Source: Ceraceosorus guamensis
Lineage: Eukaryota; Basidiomycota; Exobasidiomycetes; Ceraceosorales; Ceraceosoraceae
NCBI RefSeq assembly: GCF_003144195.1
Contig: NW_020290046.1
Coordinates: 1 to 64,000 of the forward strand
DNA: 64,000 nt
Reading direction: 5' to 3'
The notes below the pieces were generated by a model that was not told the DNA's origin, did no database searches, and saw only the letters and a list, made by a program, of their open reading frames with translations. Positions 23,725 through 33,038 of this stretch are shown here, piece after piece; position 1 is the first letter of the stretch; each line of letters starts with the position of its first letter. Position numbers and translations under genes: made by a program.

Positions 23725-23958
23725 GCGTTTTGACCTGCAAAACCAGCCAAGTGCGGGGTCCCCGCAACTCGTATGACACGGATCCGCTAAGCAAAGCAGC
23801 CCCGCAAGCTCGTGTCAAGATCAGATATGCACGTACTACGACCACCTGGGCAGTGCTTTGACGCTTCCCTTCGAAGCTGGAATGTCCAAGCCAAGGACAG
23901 CCAGTCAGACGACTTGCTGCCAAGACGTGATGGTTGTCTGAGAGACAGTGTAAGAGGT

Positions 23959-23983
23959 CGGCCGAAGATCGGTCAGCTCTCGG
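23959..23983 (+). promoter_or_regulatory. Triple CGG array (CGG-N8-CGG-N8-CGG), transporter promoter
   Basis: CGG triplets at 23959, 23970 and 23981 are spaced exactly 11 bp apart, giving two overlapping CGG-N8-CGG sites. The array is about 270-300 bp before the outer transporter ATG and about 430-450 bp before the inner one. CGG-N8-(C/A)GG is the known recognition type of AmyR-class Zn2Cys6 regulators, and a regulator of that type is encoded at 29468-32753. Binding is inferred. Confidence 0.55.
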
Positions 23984-25616
23984 TGAGTTCGACCCAGGCG
24001 GCTTTGCTAGGGCAGGAACGAGGGACGATATGCATGCGGTAAGGATGCAGTAGGCGAAGGAAGATCTTGCTTGGATGCATGCAGGGTTTCGCCTTTTTGT
24101 TTTTTGTTGTGAATCGAGGAGGAGGGAGGCAGGTCGCAGTCAGAGTGGACGGGTGAAAGCGCGGACTATGTAGTAAAGTTTGTGGGTGGCTGAACATGGT
24201 GACGAAGCTCATGCTCTCAGCCGCAAATCATATCGAACGTGATAATAATTAAATACAGCAGGTGGCGTCACACGACGAGCTCGAGGCGCGGGCCGGCCAA
24301 GTGGCAAGTGAGAGGCATCAGACCTGAAGCGACAGAGTGGCAGCAGATGCGATAAATGAGCGCCATCCGTGTACTACTGTGGACGCCATGCAACGATCTC
24401 TTCCTTGAGCGCCTTAGGACGACCAGCATAAGCATCGATGTTCCTGCGACGGCGGCAGGACGCTGCATGGCGTCGTGAGTCCCTTGTCCTGCACCGATTT
24501 CGACGCGGCGCTGAATGAGGTGGACAGCAATGAACACACCCATTATAGTCGATCGAGACGCCAAAGGGGAACGAGAGACGAGCAAGGCCCCACGCAGCAG
24601 CCTTTGAGCTCGAGCACGTCGCGTTTACGCGTTCGCCAGCTGTACCGCCACAAGTATTGTTCGACTTCATCACGCTACTGGGTAATTGGAACCTTAACCG
24701 ACATTCAAACACTTTACTACTACTAAGGCGTTGCGCAGCCCAATTCGGACTCGCGACTCGAGCTACGGCAAGTGGCGGGGGTGGTGTCGCGGGAATGACT
24801 TATTGTAATGATTCTGCTCAAGTGCGGGGCGCACGAATTGGAGCGGACCGGTGAGGGGATGTGGTCTGGACAAGGTGTAGGTGACCATTGCATTCGCTTG
24901 CCGTGACCCTCGCATGAGGTGGCTCGCAAGGATGGGGGGAGTCGGGAGCGGAGGTCACACAAGACAGGCGTGGCTGCAACCCCCCCGCCCTGCCTGTAAG
25001 TCCACTTCGACGATTGAAGCACCACTGGGACTCTGGCTGGCATGGATACAGCAGCCGAGCTATACAGAAGATGTGATGAGACCTCTCTCCGCTCCAACCC
25101 TCCCGCGCACGACCATTGCTTTCGACTTCCCATCAGCACCGACGATCGTTACCACTACAACATTTAGTCCTCGGGCCCCTCCCATCTGCCACGATCTTGC
25201 TCTCCAACCGATCTACCAGCGACGCTGTCCGCAACCCTTGGCATGTAACGAAGAACTTAGCGAATCAGGCGGTGACGGGCGCGACCCTTATTCAACAGAC
25301 ACAGCTTGCCTGCATTGTTCCACGTACATGTCGTCAATCGTGATCTGCACACGTTTTGGTTCTCGCGTGACTTGTTGGACAGCTTGGCCCGCGCTTAACC
25401 CCACACGCCTCCTCAACTCCGCCACCCGAAAGCAAGAACCGTCTGTATGGCTAGTGATGATACGCTGTTGATGGAGTTGGTGATGGAAGAGTGCGCTTAC
25501 AAGGTATAGCTGAAGACAAGGTTCACGTCCGAGATCGGAATTCCGCCTTCTGCATGGCTTGGCTCTCTGCCGCCTGCCGCGCCGCGAGGCGCGTGCCCCA
25601 CGTGGCTTGCGAGCAA

Positions 25617-25630
25617 CCGACAGAGCACCG
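25617..25630 (-). promoter_or_regulatory. Isolated CGG-N8-CGG pair
   Basis: CCG triplets at 25617 and 25628 on the plus strand form one CGG-N8-CGG site on the minus strand, about 1 kb before the GH32 start. A single pair is expected by chance roughly once per kilobase, so the evidence is weak. Confidence 0.25.
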
Positions 25631-25871
25631 AACTGTCGACCGATTTGTGACCTTTAGCGGCTGAGCCAAGACCGTTGTAGGGCTCACGCATACTGCGAAA
25701 CGACATCATCCTCCGCGCAGTGTAGCTCGCAGCACCAATCATTCACGATTTCTTCAAGCCGAGGCGTACTCCCTCAGCGCAGGCATTCGGGGTTTCGTCG
25801 CGGCTAAACAGATTCCCGACTCGCGGTCCTGCAGTAGCCCTCCCCCGCGCTCTCGGGCCCCCACGGGGAAA

Positions 25872-25885
25872 CGGGAGCCTTTCGG
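25872..25885 (+). promoter_or_regulatory. Isolated CGG-N8-CGG pair
   Basis: CGG triplets at 25872 and 25883, about 730 bases before the GH32 start. Weak on its own for the same statistical reason. Confidence 0.25.
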
Positions 25886-26192
25886 ATGGGTGTGAAAGCA
25901 CGACATCAGCCCTCAGACCAGCGAAGTGTTCGAGAGCGCTAGCTGTGACTTCGACTTCGACTTGCCTTGCCACAAAGTGCGGCCGGCAGTCACGGCCAGG
26001 GCTGGTATCGGCGACAGCTCCTGCATAAGGGGCCGAGCTGTGCGAGACACAGCAGCTAGCAAGGACGCCGCACCGAAGTGCGCACCGCGAATTGTGCGGT
26101 ATTGCCGCCACTTGGGAGCTGTTGGCGTCGATATAGTGTGTCAGACACCTTCTGCCTCGGTGCCTGCTTGCTTTGCTCTCTTCACGTCCACT

Positions 26193-26217
26193 CCGTGCTC
26201 GGTCCGCCAAGCGTCCG
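26193..26217 (-). promoter_or_regulatory. Triple CGG array (read as CCG-N8-CCG-N8-CCG), GH32 promoter
   Basis: CCG triplets at 26193, 26204 and 26215 are spaced exactly 11 bp apart, so the minus strand reads CGG-N8-CGG-N8-CGG. The array is 396-420 bp before the GH32 ATG and about 115 bp before a TATAAG box. Relative to its gene it has the same orientation as the array in the transporter promoter. Confidence 0.6.
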
Positions 26218-26332
26218 CACACACACACACAAAGGTCACGCTCCCCACAACCTTGCACCCACCCAGTCATGTGCTTTCCCCTCCTCGACTCGGAAACTGC
26301 GCTCTTCAACCACACGCATAGCCTTCACAAGC

Positions 26333-26338
26333 TATAAG
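26333..26338 (+). promoter_or_regulatory. TATA box of the GH32 gene
   Basis: TATAAG lies downstream of the CGG array and about 275 bases upstream of the GH32 ATG. A transcript starting 30-100 bases further on would have a leader of roughly 150-250 bases. Confidence 0.45.
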
Positions 26339-26355
26339 AACCTCGACTCCGCTCC

Positions 26356-26538
26356 ATGATAGTCCACACCACAACCAATCTCGGACCACCGCCGCAGCTG
26401 TCAAACCACCTTGACAACCCCTTTGCTAGCTTACAAGCCTCGGCTCGCGCAAGGCAACAAGTTCCCCAACAACAGCAAAACACGAGCGCCGCCAATAGTC
26501 TGCAGCAGCAGCAGCAGCAACAACAACAACACTTTTGA
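26356..26538 (+). promoter_or_regulatory. Possible upstream ORF in the GH32 leader
   Basis: An ATG at 26356 opens a 60-codon frame that ends 74 bases before the GH32 ATG. Its last third is a Gln run from a CAG/CAA repeat. It is in the mRNA only if transcription starts within about 20 bases of the TATA box, so its use is uncertain. Confidence 0.25.
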
Positions 26539-26612
26539 CTTTGCACGGCTCTGACGCAAGGCTGAGCCCAACTAGAGAAGCAGTGTGAGATCTCCTCTTT
26601 GCGCCAAGAATC

Positions 26613-28906
26613 ATGCTAGTCACTCGGAAACCGGAAGCTGCTTTTAGCCCAGCCTCGCCGCCGTCGCGGACAGCGCAGCTCAAGAGTGGCACCGCTTCCA
26701 CAAGCAGTCCCGTTGCACCAAGAGCCCAACACATCGTCGGTTCGAAGTTGAAGGCGAACAGTCCATCCAAGAAGCAGAGCGTCGTCGCGCCTGAGCTTTG
26801 CGCCAGCACCTCTGACGCGCCTTACGAGATGACTGGCGCTACGGGCAGCGAGGCTGAGCTGTTGCCGATTTCCAGCGCCGCCTCAGCTTTTCAAAAGTTT
26901 CGTCCCACCTCTCACTTTCTCGCCCCTCGAGGCTGGATGAATGGTGAGTCTCGACGAGTCCGCTCATCCTTTGCTATGGCCGGCGCATGCACGCGCCTGT
27001 CTAGCCATCAGCACTGATCCACGACTCTCTCGCCCGCATTGTGATTGCCATGCAGACCCAGCTGGGCCCACCTATGACGCTCAAACCGGCTTGCATCATC
27101 TCTTTTATCAATGTGCGTGCAGTGAAGAGATGTTGAAGTGCTCCTAGCTCCACTGCAGACTGAAAACGCAGCTGCATTTCAATCGCCCTCTTGTGCCATC
27201 AGGGAACCCTAAAGGCTCCACCTGGGGCAACATGTCTTGGGGACATGCGACCTCCACTAGTCTGGCCGGGCCTTGGAAGCACGACAATGCGATCGATGGC
27301 GCCAATGAGCACCAAGCCGTACTCGCACCAGCAGCGCCGTACGATTGCGAAGGCATCTTCACCGGCTGCGTTGTGCCTCACGGTCCAAATGGAGAGCAGG
27401 GAATCATGACAGCGCTTTACACGGCCGTCTCGGCTTTGCCAATCCACTTCACACGCCAGTACCAACGCGGCTGCGAGAAGCTTGCTATGGCCACCTCTTT
27501 GGACGAAGGCAAGTCGTGGTCTAGATCGCCTCTCTCGCCCATCTTGCCTGGCCCACCAGAGGGCATCGACGTCCTTTCATGGCGAGATCCATTCGTCTCG
27601 CCCTGGCCCGAGATGGACAGCCTCCTCTCCGCGGAGAAGCCCCATTACTACGGCATGATCGCTGGATCAGTGCCCAACGTTGGTCCAAGGATCTTTCTCT
27701 ATCAGATTCCGATGAACGACTTGTCGTCTTGGACGTTCATCACTACTCTCGGCGAGTATTGCGTCAATGCGTCGCTGCCAGGCATGCCATGGTGCGGAGA
27801 ATTAGGCGCCAACTGGGAAGTCGGAATGTTTTTCCGCTTGCCTCATTCCGACGGATCATCACGCATCACGCAATACTTGTTGCTAAACGTTGAGGGTTGC
27901 AAGAAGGCGCAACCCGCCCGACACCCAATGTGGGTGGCAACAACATTTGTCAAGGACAGCGTCAGCGGCTTGCCAAAGATGGTCGCTCACGCGTCTGGCC
28001 TGCTCGATGAGGGCTGCGCCTATGCGGCGAGCGCCTTCCACGATGCTCCAACTGGTCGGCGCATGATGTGGTCCTGGATCACCGAAGATGACTTGCCCGA
28101 ATCGTACTATGATGCGCAAGGATGGAGTGGCCTGATGGCGTTGCCGCGCGAACTGCATCAACTCGAACTTTCAAACGTCATTGGCGCTCTTCATTCCCCT
28201 TTGAGCGCCATCGGCAGTATCCAGTCGGTGCCCAGCAATGCTGTTCCAGGAACCTGCACGGTTTCTACCCTCGGTATTCGCGTTGCACAAGAGGTTGAGC
28301 GTCTTCGCAAAGGCGCGCAACGGCGACACGAGTCGGGCGTCATTCGATTCGACTCGGCCAACGGAACGGCATTCCAGCTTTTGGACGTCGCATCGCGGTC
28401 GTGGGAGTTGTCGACTGAGGTTGAAGTCGCTTCCGGTACCGCAGAGGTCGGTCTCAGTATCGCGCATAACCAAGGTGAGACAGTCCCCTTTGTTTCGTGT
28501 GAGACGCGCACACTTCTGACACGTTTCACCTGCCTTGAATGATTCCCGTCTCATTCTAGACCGCACAAAGTGCACTACTGTGGCTTTCCGACCATCCGAA
28601 GAGCGTCTGGTCGTAGACCGTACGCGTTCGACCTCGGCCTCGCGCGGCATCAAGACGGCACCTATCGTTTCACCCTTGACCCTCTTCACCTTTTCTTCTA
28701 CCAACGGCGACATTACCACCGAAAAGCTGAGACTGCGCATCTTCTGCGACAATAGCGTTCTGGAAATCTTTGCCAACGACAGATTGGCCCTCGCCACTCG
28801 TATTTATCCCGACGATCCCAGCTGCGTGCTCTTGAGCGCATTTGCGCGCGGACCAGCCAACTTCACAAATCTCGACGTGTGGGAAGGGCTGGCATCTGCC
28901 TTTTAG
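26613..28906 (+). CDS. Glycoside hydrolase family 32 beta-fructofuranosidase (invertase/fructanase), probably intracellular
   Basis: Four exons (26613-26943, 27056-27112, 27203-28474, 28560-28906) give 668 residues. GH32 landmarks appear in order. Trp-Met-Asn-Asp-Pro carries the nucleophile Asp, whose codon is split by intron 1. Next come His-Leu-Phe-Tyr-Gln-Trp-Asn-Pro (Trp codon split by intron 2), Trp-Gly-Asn-Met-Ser-Trp-Gly-His and Ser-Trp-Arg-Asp-Pro with the transition-state Asp. Asn-Trp-Glu-Val-Gly holds the likely acid/base Glu, where most members have Glu-Cys. A C-terminal beta-sandwich contains Val-Asp-Arg-Thr-Arg-Ser and Phe-Cys-Asp-Asn-Ser-Val-Leu-Glu-Ile-Phe. The first 110 residues are polar and Ser/Ala-rich with no signal peptide, so cytosolic action on imported sucrose or short fructans is inferred. 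It is divergent from the sugar transporter. Confidence 0.92.
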
Positions 28907-29467
28907 AGAGGGCCGACCTGCCGGCGTCCTATCAGCCCTTTGATTTCCCTGCAAAGGACTTTTTGGTGCCGATCGTTTCTTGGTAATTTTTTGGGAGTTC
29001 GCTCCGCGTCTCGGCGAGCTCATCGGGTGTGCCAGTGTACGTTTTACCTACATTTGTTTCGAGGCTTCTGCCACATAGCTCCTCACGTATGCCCTGTCAA
29101 TCACGTCATCGCTGTGCTAACACTTATTGCCGCTTCGATTTGCTTTGCAAAGTGACGCCGAGGTACTTTCTGCTCCATAGAATGCAACGCTCCCATCGAC
29201 GACTGGATGTGCCCTCGAAATGCGCTTGCACATCCCCGCAAGACGAGTGCGCACTGCAAAAAGCACAGACGAGTGACGTGATAACTTTTTGAATAACGCA
29301 ATGGACATGTGAGGTGGACGAGTGACGCGCGTGACTGAGGTGATGGATCTCTGTCTGGTGTTACATACAAGCTACGAAGCTGTCAATCCAAGTCTGGCGG
29401 TGAGCTGTCCCCAACCCAGGGGACGCGAGGGCACTGCGATGCTTAGCCGCAGCACCTTTTCTGATCA
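28907..29467. other. Convergent 3' gap between GH32 and its neighbouring regulator
   Basis: Two genes end towards each other here. I see no gene, repeat or clear structure beyond presumed 3' untranslated sequence. Confidence 0.5.
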
Positions 29468-32400
29468 TCAAGTGTTCCAACGCGTGTCGGGAGTGGTCGT
29501 GCGGTAATTGAGCATGGTCCAAGGGTTGCTCGCGTGGAACTCATTAATGTGTCCCTCCAGCTTCTCCTTGAACTCGTGCTTGCCTCCCAGGAACTCGCGC
29601 ATGAACGCCGCAAACGCTTCGAGCAATTCCAAGATTTCGGTGCGCAACCGAGTTGCCAAACGACCGCCGCTTGTTGCGGATGGCGAGACGACGCTGTGTG
29701 GAGAGCCTTGTTGCGCAGGTAGCGAGTAGTCCTCAATCGCTTGCGCCACACCCTCATCCTTGCAGAGAATTGCCAAGGTGCTGGCAATATCGTACTATGA
29801 ATGCACGGTCCGCTAAAGCTTCAGTTTCAAAGCTGATGTTGAGACACGCTGAGGCTCTATCGACTTACAAGCTTGAGCACGAATCCGATCCCATGCGCTT
29901 CCATTGCCGGCAAAGGCAGCCCATTGCAGATGTCGAGTGTACGTCTTGCCAGGTGCAGGGCGTGATCAACGCGCAACGGCTCTTCTCGATCCTGGATGGT
30001 CAACAAGCTATGACTCAGAGCAATGAGCCAAGCTCGATTTTGAAGCCACAAGCGAGTGATTTCGAAGTCGGCTTTTTGCACTGCACTCCGGCCGAACGAA
30101 GGGTCATTGTCGCCAGCAGCAACAGAGCTGTCGCGCGTATTCCCCCCACCATTGGACGTGCTGCTTCCTTCTCCATTGACGCGCTCGTCATCTCCTCGCG
30201 TCGACGAGCCTCTTTCCTCGCCAACGCGAGTGAAAGCTGCGTAAAGCTCCAGCGCTTTTTCCCTCGTAAAGGTCTTGCAGTTCTTTCCAAGGCACTTTCC
30301 CAGGACTGAAGTTTAGAGAGACCAGGGAAACAGCGTGAGCAGCGATGCTACGGACAGAGGCGCAGTTTACGCAAGTTGAAAGACTCACAGCAGTCGACAA
30401 AGGTCTCATCACTTTGGAGGATGGATGCAAATTCGCAGCAGAAGTCAGAGATCGTCTGCGCTCTGTGTGATCAGCTGAGCGTTGAAAGTACCCACACGGC
30501 ATCGAAGATGGACAGCTGCAAATCCGGAAAGTCTGCAAGTTCTTTGAGTCCGAGCTGTTGCCGTAGAATTGCCGTCCTCTTTCTCGGATTGCCCGTCAGG
30601 GTGATAGGGTGATTGTACTGGATAGCATATGCTCTGCAAGGAATTGAGGCTAATCTCAGCCGCCAAATTGCGCAAGGTAGGCTGATTGCTACTTACCGCT
30701 CTGTGATGGCTAACAGCCAGTAAGTGCGCAAGCGACGTTCCTGCTCGTCTCGAGGGAGACCCTCGTAGGAGGATGGCTCATGCAGCTTGGCGAGGTGGCC
30801 CAAGGTCACGGCCTCTCGAAGACGGAACCAAGCCGCATTGTGCTCGTTCAGAGCGAAGAGACTCGCAAAGAAGAAGAAAGACGTGCAGGTGGTCTCCAGC
30901 GAAGGTTCCTGAATGACTCGATGAAGATCAGTAAGACGCCGCCAGATTTCAGGACGCTGCACTCACCTTGCCAAACATCAAACCGCCTCGCATTTGACTC
31001 GACTGCTCTAACAGTGCGACCGCTTTCTTTCGCCTGTTTCTGGCGGACGCCCTATCTGTGGTATCCTGGGCTTGGATCGCTACCAAGGCGCTCATCGAAA
31101 GCAGCATCGAGCCAAATTGGGGATCCTGCAAAAGGAAATCCATACAGACGAAGTCAGTTCTCGCACGTAAGATCAGCATTTTGAGGACCCTCTCACTGTA
31201 CGATGATGGTCCGCGTCCAGACGACCGTAGAGCCAGGCTCTCGAGAAGACGGGCATGATACCTCCCAGGCGTTCATAGAAAAGCGCCAGGGTAGGTATGA
31301 GGATACCATCCGACAAGGCCTGATGCATGTCGCCAGCAGAGCTTCCGGGCGGGCTATCATCGTGCGGCCCACTGCCCGCTTGGCTGGCCGGGCCATGATG
31401 GTGGCCGGAATCGAGCGACGCCGGCGTCTGTCCCATCGGGTTGAGTCTGCCGATAGCATCCAGCATGGTGACCGACCCATCACCAGATATGAGCGGGAAA
31501 TTGTTGAGATCCATGCCCTCCCACAATGAGATGTCATTCTCGAATCCGCTCGCTCCGGTGCCATTCGGCAGGAATGAGTCCGCCAGCGATGTGGTCAGGT
31601 CGGGCAGACGGAAATTTGCAGCAAAAGTGTTTTCAAAGGGGTTGACCATTTGGAAAAGGTTGTTGCTGTTGAGTGTCTGAGCTTGACTCACAGCACTCTG
31701 CTGCGCTTGAGGAAATTGCTGTTGCGGCTGTGATTGCATGTTGGACGCAATCAGAGATCCGCCAGACGTGCCGCTCGAGCTCGTTGTTATAGGCGTCGGC
31801 CGGCTCATAAGGTGGTCAACAAAAGAGCCTCCCTCGTTTGAATGTTGTGGGTTGTTTGTGAACCTTCCATTGGCGCCCTGACCAGCATTCGACGGCCGAC
31901 GGGGTCCAGGCTGTCGTTCGAAATGATGCGCACTTCCGGCAGCCAAAGACTGGCTGGTGCGAGGACTGAGAAAGGGTGGAAATATGCCATGCGAGACTCC
32001 TGCTTGGCCTGCGCCCATGTTTCCGCGACCCATCTGAGGGGAGCCGTGCCCGTAGCCTCTCTGATGCTGATGTCGCATATATGCATCTGAGTGTTGCGCC
32101 GATGAAGAGGAGCTTGAAGTTCCTGGCGAGCCCACCGAGGCCCCTTGATATGGCGCAAAGTTCTTGGGCGACTCGAGCCCCGGCTTGTACTCCGGTGGAG
32201 GCATGAGCACGGAGTTCGCAGAGGCTGGAGAAGCGGTGCCTGGTGGCCGGGACAAGCGTGCTGGTGGACCATCAAAGGGAAAGGGGCCTGAGGTTGCTGC
32301 AAGTTGAGGATGGATATTTCCCTCGACTCGGGAAGTCCTACCACCATCGAACATGCTAGGAGCCGCTGCGCTTCTCATTGCGCCAAGGGAAGGTAGTGTC

Positions 32401-32753
32401 TCTCCGTGCTGCAGGTGGTGAGGATGGGGAGGGTGCTGGAGCTGGCGAGCAGACTGAGGTGGTGGATAGCTGGGTCCATCTTGAGAAGGCCCACCTTCAA
32501 AACCCTGCTTCTCGGAACGGTCCGACTCTCGAAGAGCTTCGATCCTTTTTCCCGTACTCCTTCGGGCTTGACTGGCCTTGTGGTACGTGCAGTTCAAGCC
32601 GAGCCGTCTGCAGTGGTCGCATGGCTGCTCATGAGAGCACCGCACACGCCTGACATGGCAAGGGTCGCAGGCAGGCTGAGTGGGCTTGCGGGGAGGTTTA
32701 TTCTCCTTCGTCTTGGCCTGCGACGATTTTTCTCCGTTCCTCTCTGCCGGCAT
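29468..32753 (-). CDS. Zn2Cys6 transcription factor of MAL-activator/AmyR/InuR type
   Basis: Several exons; the first is about 31197-32753. The first ATG in frame is 32753. Near the N terminus a zinc cluster with spacing C-x2-C-x6-C-x5-C-x2-C-x6-C (Ala-Cys-Asp-Pro-Cys-His-Val-Arg-Arg-Val-Arg-Cys) resembles the MAL-activator cluster. A long Ser/Gln/Pro/Gly-rich linker follows, then a fungal_trans-type domain (Pro-Val-Phe-Ser-Arg-Ala-Trp-Leu; Phe-Arg-Leu-Arg-Glu-Ala-Val-Thr-Leu; Trp-Leu-Leu-Ala-Ile-Thr-Glu-Arg-Ala-Tyr-Ala). The Thr-Glu-Arg-Ala-Tyr-Ala string is typical of maltose, starch and inulin regulators. Adjacent transporter and GH32 genes, with CGG arrays in their promoters, make it the likely activator of sucrose or fructan use. 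The exact subfamily is inferred from memory of motifs. The reading through exons 4-7 is consistent in splice phase. Confidence 0.85.
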
Positions 32754-33024
32754 TGTGGGCACAAGAGAGGCTCCAGCGCTGCAGCGCAGGAGGAGGGGGC
32801 AGTGGTGATCGGCTGATGAAGCAGCTTTCGGCTGCGTATGGTGGGTGGAGCCAGACGCCTGGATGGGTCGCGAATTGAATCCTTGAGGCAAGCGATGCAG
32901 GTTCGCGAGCAGGGTCCTGCTTGCGTGAATTTATCCCGAGGAAGACGCGCGAGCTTACCGCGTTTAGGTGTGCTCCCAAGACAAGCACCGCGCTTTCGTG
33001 GAGGTACCAGCACGGTACGCGTAA

Positions 33025-33038
33025 CGGAACGCGAGCGG
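33025..33038 (+). promoter_or_regulatory. CGG-N8-CGG pair upstream of the MAL/AmyR-type regulator
   Basis: CGG triplets at 33025 and 33036, about 275 bp before the regulator's ATG. A further CGG at 33013 is 12 bp away, so the array is not perfect. It could mean self-regulation, but chance is a real alternative. Confidence 0.3.

Larger units (their letters stand above)
23688..26612. promoter_or_regulatory. 2.9 kb divergent regulatory region between transporter and GH32 genes
   Basis: Holds the promoters of both sugar genes. It contains one triple CGG array near each gene, two isolated CGG-N8-CGG pairs, a TATA-like box for each gene, and a short upstream reading frame in the GH32 leader. Longer open frames on either strand (for example 25743-26315) show no recognisable protein character. 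Confidence 0.6.

Noticed and set aside
25743-26315. Minus-strand frame of 190 codons in the GH32 promoter
   Set aside because: No recognisable domain; it overlaps the triple CGG array and promoter, and its Cys/Val repeats come from a CA-rich tract.
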